A stretch of DNA of 39,099 bases from Geobacillus proteiniphilus (GTDB lineage Bacteria; Bacillota; Bacilli; Bacillales; Anoxybacillaceae), in contig NZ_MQMG01000037.1 of the NCBI RefSeq assembly GCF_001908025.1, positions 1 to 39,099 on the forward strand, given 5' to 3'. Positions 7,086 through 16,466 of this stretch are shown here, piece by piece. Numbering within the stretch: position 1 is the stretch's first letter; each line of letters opens with the position of its first letter. The notes below the pieces were generated by a model. That model saw only the letters and a list, made by a program, of their open reading frames with translations. It searched no databases and was not told the DNA's origin. The position numbers and the translations under genes were made by a program.

Positions 7086-7436
7086 TCAAAAGTCGATCAG
7101 TCCTAAGCTAATTTGCAGCGCCTCATCGACTTTATCCATCATTTCATCATCCAAATGAGTGATTTTATCGGTCAGTCGTTGCTTGTCGATCGTGCGGATT
7201 TGCTCAAGCAAAATGACCGAATCGCGTTCAAACCCGTAGCGCTTCGCGTCAATCTCGACATGCGTCGGCAGCTTCGCTTTTTGGATTTGCGCCGTAATCG
7301 CCGCGACAATCACCGTCGGGCTAAAACGATTGCCGATATCGTTTTGGATCACCAACACGGGGCGCACGCCGCCCTGCTCCGAGCCAACAACCGGGGAAAG
7401 GTCCGCAAAATACACGTCGCCACGTTTGACAATCAA
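7086..7436 (-). CDS. ndoA: EndoA/MazF-type mRNA endoribonuclease toxin
   Basis: The 116-residue product is nearly the same as B. subtilis EndoA (YdcE), a MazF-family toxin that cuts mRNA at U^ACAU sites. R25 ([12 protein letters not shown]) and T48 (VAAITAQ), which are catalytic in EndoA, are present. The TTG start, behind a GGGGGG-type binding site, is conserved with B. subtilis. The gene begins four bases after the antitoxin stop codon, so the pair is co-transcribed and probably translationally coupled. Confidence 0.96.
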   Translation of the reverse strand: MIVKRGDVYFADLSPVVGSEQGGVRPVLVIQNDIGNRFSPTVIVAAITAQIQKAKLPTHVEIDAKRYGFERDSVILLEQIRTIDKQRLTDKITHLDDEMMDKVDEALQISLGLIDF

Positions 7437-7440
7437 AGCA

Positions 7441-7722
7441 TTACCCCCCGCTAACTAAGCGTTCAACGGTGTGGTCGGCCTCGTATTCAGCATGAAACGC
7501 TTCAGAAGCGATAGATAAATTGATTTTCGCCATTTCCATGTAGCCTCGTCTCATCGCCTCGCGAATTTGCCGTTTTTTCCGCTCGCGAATGTACATTTTC
7601 GTCGCTTGATAAATGAGTTCATTGCGGTTGCCGTTTTCCTGCTTTACGAGCACGTCCAGTTCTGTCAGCAGCGACTGCGGCAAACGAACGACGATTTCCG
7701 TTGTTGCGCCAGATTCCGACAC
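7441..7722 (-). CDS. ndoAI: EndoAI antitoxin, ribbon-helix-helix
   Basis: A 93-residue MazE-type antitoxin, homologous to B. subtilis YdcD/EndoAI. The N-terminal ribbon-helix-helix ([16 protein letters not shown]) binds DNA and dimerises, and the conserved C-terminal half ([14 protein letters not shown] through TVERLVSGG) binds and blocks EndoA. The GTG start at 7722 is preceded by GTGGAGGTG at good distance. An upstream ATG in frame has no binding site. It follows alr by 126 bases in the same direction, as in B. subtilis. Confidence 0.95.
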   Translation of the reverse strand: MSESGATTEIVVRLPQSLLTELDVLVKQENGNRNELIYQATKMYIRERKKRQIREAMRRGYMEMAKINLSIASEAFHAEYEADHTVERLVSGG

Positions 7723-7848
7723 AAATATACACCTCCACGAACTGCAGCCATTGATTGCTTCCACTTCATGATACCATTAAACAACGGCGCTGCAAAGTCA
7801 TTTCTCCATTTTCTATCCTTTGTCTTCCGAAACAGATTATGCATCGCT

Positions 7849-9003
7849 TCATCCGCGACCAACGGCGTTTCTCACTCCCATTATACGCTTATTTCGGAAA
7901 AAAATACGGGGCACCCGGTAGCTGATCGTGCACGGCACTTCATAATTGATTGTGCCCAAATGGCGGGCGACATCATCGATGGAAATGACTTCGTCCCCTT
8001 GGCGGCCGATTAATGTCACCTTCGTTCCGACAGGCAGCGGCCCCGGCAGGCGGATCATGCATTGATCCATGCAGATACGGCCGACGATCGGCGCCCGCTG
8101 CCCGCCAACAAGCACATGAAAGTGCTGCAGGCGGCGCAGCCAGCCGTCCGCATAACCGATCGGAATCGTGCCGATCCACTCTTCCGTCTGCGCGGTGTAC
8201 GTCGCACCGTAGCTCACCTTTTCGCCTGGTTGCAGCTTTTTGACGTGTACGAGGCGGCTATGGAGCGAAAACGCCTCTTTCAATTCGTATGGGAGGAGCG
8301 GCTTGATGTCCGGCGATGGGGCGAGCCCGTACATCGAAATGCCAAAGCGAACCATGTTGAACGCTCGATCGGAAAAACGAAGGGCCGCCGCGCTGTTGGC
8401 GCAATGAACGAGCGGCGGCCGCGACGGCAGCCAGTCAAGCATATGCAAAAAGCGGGCGTATTGATAAGAAAAGTAATCCGTATTCACTTCATCAGCGGTC
8501 GCAAAATGCGTATACACCCCTTCAAGCACAAAGGGCGGATGGCGATCGATCAAGGCCGCTATTCGCTTTGTCTCCTCTTCGTCTTTAACCCCAAGCCGTC
8601 CCATTCCTGTGTCCATCTTTAAATGGAAATGAATCGGGGTCGAACCGTTATACAGCGATGACGCCTCCTCGAGCCAATCAGAGCGAAACACGGTTAAGGC
8701 GATGCGGTGTTCGGCGGCCAACGCCACATCCTCGGGACGAGACGCCCCAAGCACTAAAATCGGGGCATCGATGCCTTTTTTTCGTAAGGCAAGCGCCTCG
8801 TCCAAAAAGGCGACGGCCAAGCGGGAAGCGCCCGCTTCGAGCGCCGTTGCCGCCACTTGGGCATCGCCATGCCCGTAGGCGTTCGCCTTGACAACGGCCA
8901 TAATTTGCGTGCCCTCCGGCAAAAAGCGGCGCAAATTCGCGACGTTGTCGTAGATGGCATCTAGATCAATTTCCACCCACGTATCGCGGTGAAACTCGTC
9001 CAT
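7849..9003 (-). CDS. alr: alanine racemase
   Basis: A 384-residue PLP enzyme that interconverts L- and D-alanine, the first step toward D-Ala-D-Ala for peptidoglycan. It closely matches the structurally solved G. stearothermophilus enzyme. K39 ([11 protein letters not shown]) forms the PLP Schiff base, and the second catalytic base is the Tyr in VSYGATYT (near residue 265). The C-terminus is a few residues shorter than the remembered reference. The ATG at 9003 has GAGAGAGG just upstream. It precedes ndoAI-ndoA and shares the wall precursor pathway with ddl and murF in this window. Confidence 0.98.
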   Translation of the reverse strand: MDEFHRDTWVEIDLDAIYDNVANLRRFLPEGTQIMAVVKANAYGHGDAQVAATALEAGASRLAVAFLDEALALRKKGIDAPILVLGASRPEDVALAAEHRIALTVFRSDWLEEASSLYNGSTPIHFHLKMDTGMGRLGVKDEEETKRIAALIDRHPPFVLEGVYTHFATADEVNTDYFSYQYARFLHMLDWLPSRPPLVHCANSAAALRFSDRAFNMVRFGISMYGLAPSPDIKPLLPYELKEAFSLHSRLVHVKKLQPGEKVSYGATYTAQTEEWIGTIPIGYADGWLRRLQHFHVLVGGQRAPIVGRICMDQCMIRLPGPLPVGTKVTLIGRQGDEVISIDDVARHLGTINYEVPCTISYRVPRIFFRNKRIMGVRNAVGRG

Positions 9004-9020
9004 CCTCTCTCGCTGCCTTT

Positions 9021-9170
9021 CTAGTCATAGCCAGTTTGAAAGCGCTTGAATCGATTGGATTCCTTTTTTAGTTTACCATGTTCCTGGGGAAGAAGGAATA
9101 GGATGAGCGGCGGAAAAATGAGAAAAACGGCGGAAAACATTGGAGATAGCAACAATTCGTCCACTGGCAT
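9021..9170 (-). CDS. small candidate membrane peptide upstream of alr
   Basis: A 49-codon frame starting [12 protein letters not shown] and containing one strongly hydrophobic stretch ([16 protein letters not shown]) followed by a charged tail (HGKLKKE). It lies between the terminator after ydcC and alr, in the same direction as alr, ending 18 bases before it. The only binding-site candidate is a weak GAAGG. It could be a leader peptide or chance. I recognise no family. Confidence 0.25.
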   Translation of the reverse strand: MPVDELLLSPMFSAVFLIFPPLILFLLPQEHGKLKKESNRFKRFQTGYD

Positions 9171-9187
9171 GCCTTCACTGCTTCTGC

Positions 9188-9226
9188 ACAAAAACAAAAA
9201 GCAGCTTCTCCGCTTCAACGCGGAGA
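9188..9226 (-). terminator. intrinsic terminator after the lipoprotein gene
   Basis: On the minus strand TCTCCGC pairs GCGGAGA around a six-base loop, followed shortly by TTTTTGTTTTT. It ends the acpS-ydcC transcript before alr. Confidence 0.75.
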
Positions 9227-9251
9227 GCCGCCTGTTTGCAAAACCGCACTG

Positions 9252-10265
9252 TCATTTTGCCGCTTTTTCTTGCACTGAGCTGGCGACCATCACCATTTCT
9301 TCCGGCGTCAAATCGTCCGAGGCGAGCGTAAACTCCGCCCCATTGTACCACCATGTCAACGTTCGGTCGGTGAGGGCGCCAATGGTGAATCCTAAATCAA
9401 CCGGGTCGCCGTTGACAAGCACTGGCATGCTTGTCGCCGGAAGCACATCCGCTTTTTCTTGCACGAGCGTAAACGATTTTTTGCCGCCAAATGTCATAAT
9501 GACGCGCGTGCCGTTTTCACCTTTCACTTCTTTTTCCTCAAGCGCTTGAACCCCTTTCGGAAGCTGACTCGGGTACATGACGGCCATCACTTGCTCTTTT
9601 CCTTCCGCCATCGTCGGCACCTCAAGGCGCGCTCCAGTCATGTTCTTCTTTGTATCAAACGCATCATCGTCAAACTTTTTGTTAAACTCGACGTTGGAAA
9701 ACTCGACCGTCAACAGCGCTTTCCGGTCCGTATCCATCACTTTGACCGAGACGGGGGCCAAATCTTTTTTGCGCAGCGTAATCTCTTGGGTGGGAACGAC
9801 TTCGCTGTTCGGGTAGTTCGTTTTTGTCTCGAACACATAGTAGTCTTTCGTCGCCTTAAACTTCGCCTTCGAATCGCTCAAAATGTCTTTAACGAGCGAT
9901 TCGTACAAATACGCTTGGCTGCTGTTTTTCGGCCAATCGCTCACAAACTTGAAGCTTTTGTTGAGCGCCGGCGTGAAGACGAACACCCCTTCGTCATTGC
10001 GCAAAATCATTTGGCTTTGCCCTTTGTCGGCGTTTTTCAAGCTGACGCGGTAGTAGGACGGCTGCTTGTGCCACACTTCGACATGATACACTTGCGGCTT
10101 CTCACCGGTGCGGAACGTCATTTTCGCCTCGGCCTGATAGCCCGTCATCTCATCCATCTTTTCATCAAGCGACTTGAGCACCTCTTCCTGCGATTTCGAC
10201 CCGCAGCCAGCCAAAGCAAACAGAAAAATGATGCCGACCAATGCCATCAGCACGTTTCTGCCCAT
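9252..10265 (-). CDS. ydcC: YdcC-type lipoprotein, LolA-like fold
   Basis: A 337-residue exported lipoprotein. A signal peptide with a hydrophobic core (VLMALVGIIFLFALAG) ends in the lipobox LAGC, so Cys21 would be lipidated and the protein held on the outer face of the membrane. The remainder resembles the YdcC family (outer-membrane-lipoprotein-carrier-like beta fold), related to the clostridial germination protein GerS. Exact function in Geobacillus is unknown. It follows acpS in the same direction with a 79-base gap and is followed by a terminator. Confidence 0.9.
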   Translation of the reverse strand: MGRNVLMALVGIIFLFALAGCGSKSQEEVLKSLDEKMDEMTGYQAEAKMTFRTGEKPQVYHVEVWHKQPSYYRVSLKNADKGQSQMILRNDEGVFVFTPALNKSFKFVSDWPKNSSQAYLYESLVKDILSDSKAKFKATKDYYVFETKTNYPNSEVVPTQEITLRKKDLAPVSVKVMDTDRKALLTVEFSNVEFNKKFDDDAFDTKKNMTGARLEVPTMAEGKEQVMAVMYPSQLPKGVQALEEKEVKGENGTRVIMTFGGKKSFTLVQEKADVLPATSMPVLVNGDPVDLGFTIGALTDRTLTWWYNGAEFTLASDDLTPEEMVMVASSVQEKAAK

Positions 10266-10344
10266 CGCTTCAACCCCTTTGCCTCATATATCGATTTCTG
10301 CCCATGCACTACAATATATGAGACAACTGTCGGGAATATGCAGA

Positions 10345-10725
10345 CTAGCCATGGCAAGCATCGGTCGGTCCAAGGCGCTCAATGATGACTTGGGCGACGG
10401 CGTAATCGCGGCTATGGGAAATGGACAGATGAACCGTCTCGCCATCGCGGCGGGCAGCAATGCTCGGCTTTCCGTGCTCATCGGAAACGATCTCGATGTC
10501 TTGAAACGATAGATGCCGCCCGATCCCCGTTCCGAGCGCTTTGGCGTACGCTTCTTTAGCCGCAAATCGTCCGGCGAGAAACTCTGCCTGTCTTGCGGGC
10601 GGCAACTCGCCAAACTGCGCTTTTTCGCGCGGCGTCAAAATTCGCTCCGGAAATTTGCGGCTCCGCTCAAGAAGGGAGCGGATCCGTTCCAACTCTACAA
10701 TATCAATGCCGATGCCGACGATCAC
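10345..10725 (-). CDS. acpS: holo-[acyl-carrier-protein] synthase
   Basis: A 126-residue 4'-phosphopantetheinyl transferase that activates acyl carrier protein using CoA. The magnesium-binding residues D8 (GIGIDIVE) and E58 ([12 protein letters not shown]) are present, and length is typical of the AcpS group. The start is GTG at 10725 with GTGAGG upstream. It is divergent from the rhomboid protease gene and leads the lipoprotein gene. Confidence 0.96.
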   Translation of the reverse strand: MIVGIGIDIVELERIRSLLERSRKFPERILTPREKAQFGELPPARQAEFLAGRFAAKEAYAKALGTGIGRHLSFQDIEIVSDEHGKPSIAARRDGETVHLSISHSRDYAVAQVIIERLGPTDACHG

Positions 10726-10838
10726 TGCTTCCTCACCTATCCTATCCGCCCTGATGGTCGTACAAATTTTTTATGAGAGATCCGCATAAGATGGCTTATA
10801 AAAAACGCCCCATTTCCGCGAAGAAGGGAGACCAACCC

Positions 10839-11456
10839 GTGTTTCAACATGCAAGCGATGTCCGCTCATTTGTCCGCCTTTATCCCGTCGTTGCCGCCTT
10901 GTTGTTGGTCCATATCGCCGCATGGCTGTTGTTTTTTCTTCCCTTGACAGCGCTTGAGCCCATTTGGCAATACGCCGTCGGGACGAACGGCGCTATTCGC
11001 CATGGAGAGTACTGGCGGCTTGTCAGCCCGCTCGTGCTGCATCGCGATTTCCACCATATGGCCGCCAACAGTTTGTCCTTATGGCTGTTTGGCCCCTGGC
11101 TGGAGCGCGCACTTGGGAAAGGAAAGTTTTTGTTTCTGTATATCGGAGGCGGAATCGGCGCCAATGTCGCCACTTTATTCCTTCTGCCGCCGCTGTACAC
11201 CCATGTCGGGGCGTCAGGCGCCATTTTCGCCTTGTTTGGCATGTACAGCTACCTCGCCCTATTCCGCCGCGACTTAGTCGCCCCCCGCCACGCCCAGCTG
11301 TTGCTTTCGGTCATGGCGGTTCATTTGCTGCTTGGCATCATGACACCAGATGGGAATTTATTGGCCCATCTATTTGGCTTCGCCGTCGGCGGCCTGCTTG
11401 CCCCCTTTTTGTCCATCCGCCCCAAGCGGCCGTCGTTTTACATGCCTCGGCTATGA
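10839..11456 (+). CDS. rhomboid-family intramembrane serine protease (YdcA-like)
   Basis: A 205-residue membrane protein with about six hydrophobic segments. The catalytic serine is S126 in GASGAIFALFG and the histidine H177 in LLAHLFGFAVGG, with HRDFHHMAANS in the second helix region that forms the oxyanion side. Rhomboids cleave transmembrane substrates within the bilayer. Substrates here are unknown. The GTG start is preferred over an upstream ATG (10773) because AAGGGAG precedes it and because B. subtilis YdcA begins at the equivalent point. It converges on cshA with a shared terminator. Confidence 0.9.
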   Translation: MFQHASDVRSFVRLYPVVAALLLVHIAAWLLFFLPLTALEPIWQYAVGTNGAIRHGEYWRLVSPLVLHRDFHHMAANSLSLWLFGPWLERALGKGKFLFLYIGGGIGANVATLFLLPPLYTHVGASGAIFALFGMYSYLALFRRDLVAPRHAQLLLSVMAVHLLLGIMTPDGNLLAHLFGFAVGGLLAPFLSIRPKRPSFYMPRL

Positions 11457-11495
11457 AAAAACGGCGCTTAATGCGCCGTAATCCGCCGTTTTTTC
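11455..11495. terminator. bidirectional terminator between rhomboid gene and cshA
   Basis: aaaaaacggcg pairs cgccgtttttt, and a shorter alternative acggcgc/gcgccgt is nested in it. A and T runs on both sides let it work in both directions. It includes the last codons of cshA. Confidence 0.8.
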
Positions 11496-12871
11496 GTCCG
11501 GCTGCGGGCTGAGCCGTCCGAGCGTCCGCCCCGTTTTTTCTCCCGCTTGACCGCTAAAGGCGGCTCTTCCGTCAACTGCACCGGCGTCGTATCTGGCTCG
11601 CGCGTCAACATTTTCAAGCAGGCAGCGACAATCGTTACCGAATCGTGCTCTTCAAGCAATTCTTCCGCTGCCCGTTTGTAAAATGACAGGTTTTCGGTCT
11701 CAACGACGTTGAGAAGCTTTTCGATAGCGATGCGCTGTTGGCCTTCGAGCGCCTCATCAAGTGTCGGCGGCTTCATCCGCTCCATTTTCCGCTTCGTCGT
11801 CCGCTCAATATGGTGAAGCTGGCCGATCTCCCTTGGAGTGACAAACGTCATCGCCACCCCTGTCTTGCCGGCGCGCCCGGTGCGCCCAATCCGGTGGACA
11901 TAGCTTTCCGGGTCTTGCGGGATATCAAAGTTGTACACGTGCGTCACGCCAGAAATATCCAAGCCGCGCGCTGCGACATCCGTCGCCACTAAAATTTCAA
12001 TCGTTCCTTCCTTAAACTTGCGCAGCACCGACAGCCGCTTCGCCTGGCTTAAGTCGCCGTGAATGCCTTCCGCTGCATAGCCGCGCAAGTTGAGCGCCTC
12101 CGCCAGCTCATCGACACGCCGCTTCGTGCGGCCGAACACGATCGCGAGCTCCGGCGCCTGAATATCAAGAAGCCGCGTTAAAATGTCAAATTTCTTTTTC
12201 TCGTGCACTTCTAAGTAGTACTGTTGAATGTTCGGCACGGTCATTTCCTTTGCCTTCACTTTGACAAGCTCCGGCTCGTTCATGAAGCGCTCGGCAATGC
12301 GGCGAATCGGATCCGGCATCGTCGCCGAGAACAGCAACGTCTGCCGCTCGGCCGGCACATGGCTTAAAATCGCCTCAATATCTTCGATAAAGCCCATATT
12401 GAGCATTTCATCCGCCTCATCGAGAACGACCGTATGCACATGGTCAAGGCGAAGCGTCCCACGGTTAATATGGTCGATAATGCGGCCCGGCGTGCCGACG
12501 ATCACATGAGGATGCTTTTTCAAAGCGCGGATTTGCCGGTCGATATCTTGACCGCCGTAAATCGGCAAGACGCGCACGCGCTTGACGGCGCCGATTTTGT
12601 ATAGCTCTTCTGATACTTGAATGGCGAGCTCACGCGTCGGCGCGACCACAAGCGCCTGAATGGCGCTGTTTTTCACATTCACTTTCTCAACGATCGGAAT
12701 GCCAAACGCCGCTGTTTTCCCCGTTCCGGTTTGCGCTTGGCCGATTACGTCTTTATTTTGCAGGCTGAGCGGAATCGTCTTCGCTTGAATCGGAGTCGTC
12801 TCTTCAAACCCCATCCGCTCGATCGCTTTCATCACTTCTTGGCTTAATCCTAATTCTTGAAATGTCGTCAA
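11468..12871 (-). CDS. cshA: DEAD-box ATP-dependent RNA helicase CshA
   Basis: A 467-residue RNA helicase. Motifs in order: Q motif ([14 protein letters not shown]), motif I AQTGTGKT at residues 46-53, PTRELA, DEAD, SAT, and motif [12 protein letters not shown]. The C-terminal basic tail ([22 protein letters not shown]) is expected to bind RNA. In B. subtilis CshA associates with the RNA degradosome and ribosome assembly. The TTG start follows AAGGAG. A promoter lies in the 3' end of the upstream esterase gene. Confidence 0.95.
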   Translation of the reverse strand: MTTFQELGLSQEVMKAIERMGFEETTPIQAKTIPLSLQNKDVIGQAQTGTGKTAAFGIPIVEKVNVKNSAIQALVVAPTRELAIQVSEELYKIGAVKRVRVLPIYGGQDIDRQIRALKKHPHVIVGTPGRIIDHINRGTLRLDHVHTVVLDEADEMLNMGFIEDIEAILSHVPAERQTLLFSATMPDPIRRIAERFMNEPELVKVKAKEMTVPNIQQYYLEVHEKKKFDILTRLLDIQAPELAIVFGRTKRRVDELAEALNLRGYAAEGIHGDLSQAKRLSVLRKFKEGTIEILVATDVAARGLDISGVTHVYNFDIPQDPESYVHRIGRTGRAGKTGVAMTFVTPREIGQLHHIERTTKRKMERMKPPTLDEALEGQQRIAIEKLLNVVETENLSFYKRAAEELLEEHDSVTIVAACLKMLTREPDTTPVQLTEEPPLAVKREKKRGGRSDGSARSRTKKRRITAH

Positions 12872-12930
12872 TGTTATTCAAACTCCTTATAAAAAATCGT
12901 CCCTTTATCCGAGAGAAAGGTTTGACAGTT

Positions 12931-12959
12931 ATCATACCATGTTATGCGGTGATTTGCAA
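12931..12959 (-). promoter_or_regulatory. promoter of cshA
   Basis: TTGCAA (12959-12954), a 17-nt spacer and an extended -10 TGGTATGAT (hexamer 12936-12931) on the minus strand. It overlaps the end of the esterase gene, about 60 bases before the cshA start. Confidence 0.65.
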
Positions 12960-13654
12960 TGATGGGCGTGGGCAGCGCGCAAAAATGTTTCCACCTCGGC
13001 AAACAAAACGTGGCGATCCGTGCTATGGCAGACGTGGTGGTACGAATTCGGCAAAAACAACAGCTTTTTTTCTGACGAACCGATTCGTTCATATAAATAG
13101 TAGGCGCTTTTTAGCGGCACGATCCCATCTTTTTCTCCTTGCACAATGAGCGCGGGCGCCGCGACGCGCGGAAGTCGGGGACGCACATCGCGAACGAGTT
13201 TGCGAAACTCCCTGACAGCTGAAAACGGGGTCGCCATCATTTTGTTTCGATAGCGGAGAAACAGTGGGTGCTCCCGCGCTCCTTTCCATCCATTGGCAAA
13301 CATCTCGCGGATGTCGCGCCATAATTGGCGCGGGTTGACATAGTAAAACGCAGCGCTTAGCAGCACGAGTTTGGCGACCGGGTATTTTTCCGCCAAGTAG
13401 ACGGCGATCACTCCACCCATTGAAAACCCAATGACATACACCACACTGCAACGGCGATGGAGCGCTAAAAACGCTTGTTCCGCCGCCGCGATCCATTGGT
13501 CGTATGCAATTCCTTTCAGCCGCAGTTCGCTTCCGTGGCCCGGCAAGGTCGGCGTTTCGATCATCCAATCGGTCCGCTCCCGCAAATAATCGGCCAGCGG
13601 CGCCACTTCTTCCGGACTTCCAGTAAACCCGTGAATGCATAAACAGCCGATCAT
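12932..13654 (-). CDS. alpha/beta hydrolase, carboxylesterase/monoacylglycerol lipase type
   Basis: A 240-residue serine hydrolase resembling the small carboxylesterases of Geobacillus (Est30 type). The oxyanion motif HGFTGSPEE is at residues 8-16, the nucleophile is S78 in GFSMGG, the acid is the Asp in GEKDGIVP and the base is a His in the SYHHVCHSTD region. A lid-like insert (AREHPLFLRYRNKMMATPF) follows the second strand block. The start at 13654 is the second of two ATGs after GGAGG. No signal peptide, so it is probably cytoplasmic. It lies between murF and cshA. Confidence 0.88.
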   Translation of the reverse strand: MIGCLCIHGFTGSPEEVAPLADYLRERTDWMIETPTLPGHGSELRLKGIAYDQWIAAAEQAFLALHRRCSVVYVIGFSMGGVIAVYLAEKYPVAKLVLLSAAFYYVNPRQLWRDIREMFANGWKGAREHPLFLRYRNKMMATPFSAVREFRKLVRDVRPRLPRVAAPALIVQGEKDGIVPLKSAYYLYERIGSSEKKLLFLPNSYHHVCHSTDRHVLFAEVETFLRAAHAHHCKSPHNMV

Positions 13655-13675
13655 CATCCCCACCTCCGCCCGAGT

Positions 13676-13704
13676 GAAAAGCGGCGCCCGTGACGCCGCT
13701 TTTC
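13676..13704 (-). terminator. terminator after murF
   Basis: A perfect 11-bp stem, gaaaagcggcg with cgccgcttttc, around a 7-base loop. The outer cccgag/ctcggg arms extend it. It lies between the murF stop and the esterase start, so it probably lowers read-through into the esterase gene. Confidence 0.7.
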
Positions 13705-13726
13705 GTTTCTCTCGGGTTGCTTGATG

Positions 13727-15103
13727 TTACACCCAATATCGAAGCAACTCTTCCAATTTCATGCCGCGCGATGCTTTCAATAAGACGATGTCCTCCGGAG
13801 ACGCGACGGAACGCACGGCCTCGGCCAACGCTGCTTTATCGTCGAACGCCCTCACCCGCCCATCATCAAAAAATGGGGCAGCCGCCGCGGCGATATGGTG
13901 CGCCAGCGGCCCGTAAGTGAACACATAGTCCACCATTCCCGGCCGCAACACCTCCCCGATCTCTCGATGAAACGCCACTTCTTCGTCACCAAGCTCTAAC
14001 ATATCGCCCAATACGGCGATTTTTTGCCGGTAGCCGCCCAATTCCCCAAGCAGCGTCAAAGCGGCGCGCATCGATGTCGGACTGGCGTTGTAAGCATCGT
14101 TAATGACCGTAAAGCCGCACTTTGTTTTGACGACTTCCGTGCGCATGCGCGTCACTTGCAGGCGGGAGAGGGCCGCATCAATGTCTTCCCAACCGATGCC
14201 GAAAAAACGAGCAACCGCGATGGCGGCGAGTGCGTTGTACACATGATGCTTGCCTAATACCGGCATAAACAGCGTCCGGCCGGGGAGCGCATTGATGACA
14301 AACGATGTTCCTCCCGCTTCAATGCGCACATCGGTCGGATAGTAATCGTTCTGTTCGCCCGCCCCGAACGTCACGACATGGCGGGGAAGCGGCAACTTCG
14401 GCACGCGCTCCGTCAAGAGCGGCTCATCGCCGTGGTAGACGAATAAACCATCATGGTGCAAACCGGCTAAAATTTCAAGCTTCGCCTTTGCGATGCCTTC
14501 CCGCGACCCGAGCTCCTGCAAGTGTGCTTCTCCGATATTCGTGATGACCGCTGCGTCCGGACGGGCGATCATGGTCAGCCGCTCGATTTCGCCAAACCCG
14601 CTCATCCCCATTTCGACAACGGCCATCTCCGTCCCTTCGTCAAGCGAAAGAAGCGTCAACGGCACACCGATATGGTTGTTGAAGTTCCCTTCTGTTTTTT
14701 GCACGCGGTAGTTGGTCGCCAACAACGCGGCAATCATATCTTTCGTCGTCGTTTTGCCGTTGCTGCCGGTGACGCCGACAACTTTCATCCCGAGCTGCTC
14801 ACGGTAGCGGGCGGCGAGCCGTTGCAACGCCGAAAGCGTATCATCCACAACGACCACTGGCACGCCTTCTGGCGGTGTTCCTTCCCTTTCCGCCCATAGC
14901 GCAGCAGCGGCGCCTTTTTGCATCGCCTCTTTCACGAAGGCATGGCCGTTAAATGTCGCTCCAAGCAACGGAACGTACAAGTTGCCAGCTTGGATCGTCC
15001 TTGTGTCGGTTGACACACCGCTAACGGCAATATTCTCCCACTCCGGCTTTAGGCACCGCCCGTCAGCCATTTCGGCGATTTGCCGCACCGTCCGTTTGAT
15101 CAT
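13727..15103 (-). CDS. murF: UDP-MurNAc-tripeptide--D-Ala-D-Ala ligase
   Basis: A 458-residue Mur ligase that adds D-Ala-D-Ala to the UDP-MurNAc tripeptide to finish the cytoplasmic peptidoglycan precursor. The ATP loop GVTGSNGKTTTKD, the central domain NEGNFNNHIGVPLTLL and the C-terminal domain motif NDAYNASPTSM are present. It starts six bases after the ddl stop codon, so ddl and murF form one operon that makes and then uses D-Ala-D-Ala. Confidence 0.97.
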   Translation of the reverse strand: MIKRTVRQIAEMADGRCLKPEWENIAVSGVSTDTRTIQAGNLYVPLLGATFNGHAFVKEAMQKGAAAALWAEREGTPPEGVPVVVVDDTLSALQRLAARYREQLGMKVVGVTGSNGKTTTKDMIAALLATNYRVQKTEGNFNNHIGVPLTLLSLDEGTEMAVVEMGMSGFGEIERLTMIARPDAAVITNIGEAHLQELGSREGIAKAKLEILAGLHHDGLFVYHGDEPLLTERVPKLPLPRHVVTFGAGEQNDYYPTDVRIEAGGTSFVINALPGRTLFMPVLGKHHVYNALAAIAVARFFGIGWEDIDAALSRLQVTRMRTEVVKTKCGFTVINDAYNASPTSMRAALTLLGELGGYRQKIAVLGDMLELGDEEVAFHREIGEVLRPGMVDYVFTYGPLAHHIAAAAAPFFDDGRVRAFDDKAALAEAVRSVASPEDIVLLKASRGMKLEELLRYWV

Positions 15104-15109
15104 CCACTC

Positions 15110-16213
15110 TCACCTCTTTTCCTTTTCGAACGTGTACGTGATCGTCTGCTTTTCTTGATGCCGTTCCAATGCGAGCGCGATAAGCCGTTCAATCAGCTCC
15201 GGGTACGGCACGCCGCTGTGTTGCCAAAGAAGCGGGAACATGCTGTATGGCGTAAAGCCTGGCATCGTGTTCACTTCGTTGATATAAACCGCGCCATCTT
15301 CGGCGAGGAAAAAATCGACGCGCGCGAGTCCAGACAAATCCAGCGCCTGAAACGCCGTAATGGCCATTTGTTTGATCGTCTCATACTGTTCTTTCGTTAC
15401 GTCCGCCGGGATGATCAATTCGGTTTGCCCGTCTTCGTATTTCGCTTCATAGTCGTAAAATTCCTTTTTGGGCACAATTTCGCCAACGACCGAACAAATC
15501 GGCTCGTCATTTCCTATCACGCCGATTTCAATTTCGCGGCCGACGATCGCCTCTTCAATAATAATTTTCCGATCATACTTAAATGCCTCGATAAATGCGG
15601 CTTTTAAATCGCCGCGCTGTTTGCATTTGGAAATGCCGACGCTCGAACCCGCGTTGGCTGGCTTGACAAAGCACGGGTAGCCAAGCTCTCGTTCGATCCG
15701 GTCATACACCGTCTCGCCGCTTTTTTGCCAATCGTACTTCGTCACGGCGATATATTTTGCTTGGCGCAACCCGGCCTGCGCAAACAAGTTTTTCATAATC
15801 ACCTTATCCATGCCGACCGCGGAAGCAAGCACCCCGTTGCCGACATACGGAATGTTCAATATCTCAAGCAACCCTTGCACCGTTCCGTCTTCGCCGTTCG
15901 GCCCATGCAAAAGCGGGAAAATGACATCGATCGTTTCCTCGTTTCCTTCCGCAGCCGAATCGGCAGCCGGAGCTTGGTTCAAGGAAACCGGAATCAAGGC
16001 GGTCGCCGCCGAAGTGAATTGCAGCTGCTTGATTTCCTCGATCGGTCCGGTCAGCTGTTCGCCCTTGATCCATTGACCTTTCGGTGTAATGTAAATCGGA
16101 ATGACATCGAATTTATGAGGATCAATGGCGTTCATCACCGCCATCGCCGTCGACAACGATACTTGGTGCTCCGGTGATTTGCCGCCGTATAACACGCCAA
16201 CTCTCGTTTTCAT
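15110..16213 (-). CDS. ddl: D-alanine--D-alanine ligase
   Basis: A 367-residue ATP-grasp enzyme. [14 protein letters not shown] is the N-terminal signature, followed by [15 protein letters not shown], the ATP-grasp loop [12 protein letters not shown] and the metal-binding end RVDFFL...[13 protein letters not shown] Tyr and Phe at the active-site loop ([11 protein letters not shown]) fit a D-Ala-D-Ala ligase. The start at 16213 is the second of two adjacent ATGs after GGAGG. It forms an operon with murF. Confidence 0.96.
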   Translation of the reverse strand: MKTRVGVLYGGKSPEHQVSLSTAMAVMNAIDPHKFDVIPIYITPKGQWIKGEQLTGPIEEIKQLQFTSAATALIPVSLNQAPAADSAAEGNEETIDVIFPLLHGPNGEDGTVQGLLEILNIPYVGNGVLASAVGMDKVIMKNLFAQAGLRQAKYIAVTKYDWQKSGETVYDRIERELGYPCFVKPANAGSSVGISKCKQRGDLKAAFIEAFKYDRKIIIEEAIVGREIEIGVIGNDEPICSVVGEIVPKKEFYDYEAKYEDGQTELIIPADVTKEQYETIKQMAITAFQALDLSGLARVDFFLAEDGAVYINEVNTMPGFTPYSMFPLLWQHSGVPYPELIERLIALALERHQEKQTITYTFEKEKR

Positions 16214-16431
16214 CATCGTTCCTCCTCTTTCCTTGGCCATCGTTCCTATTGTAACACGTTTCGCGCCCAACGGTCTGATATTTTATATGTACGATGCAGG
16301 TTGTTTCGCCACCCCCCATAAGCGATAAGGCACAAAAAAGTGAGGCTGTCTCCAAAGGTGGTTCTTCTTTCAACAAAGCACAACATATCGTTTTCCAGCA
16401 GTTGTTTTATGCGTATATACAGGAATAAGAA
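16214..16431. other. gene-free leader of ddl with IS-end-like sequence
   Basis: No gene seen. A possible -10 TACAAT lies near 16250-16255 on the minus strand for ddl, with a poor -35. At about 16341-16360 the plus strand reads gtgaggctgtctcc, like the termini of IS elements that begin with a GGCTG motif. It may be a solo end left by an old insertion. It is too short to assign. Confidence 0.3.
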
Positions 16432-16460
16432 AAGGTGTCCCGACCGTTTTGGGACACCTT
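16432..16460 (-). terminator. terminator of the pda-dedA-GT28 operon
   Basis: aaggtgtccc pairs gggacacctt, with TTTTCTT following on the minus strand. It lies six bases after the glycosyltransferase stop codon. A hairpin with the same ggtgtcc/ggacacc arms ends the doxX region at 33762. Confidence 0.8.
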
Positions 16461-16466
16461 CTGTCG

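Noticed and set aside
9037-9050. Catabolite-repression (cre) site upstream of alr
   Set aside because: tgaaagcgcttgaa misses the consensus end and lies well inside a leader; not supported enough for a feature.
9459-10385. 308-codon plus-strand frame opposite the lipoprotein gene
   Set aside because: Antisense to a gene with a clear signal peptide and lipobox; low-complexity His, Phe and Arg content typical of reversed coding strand.
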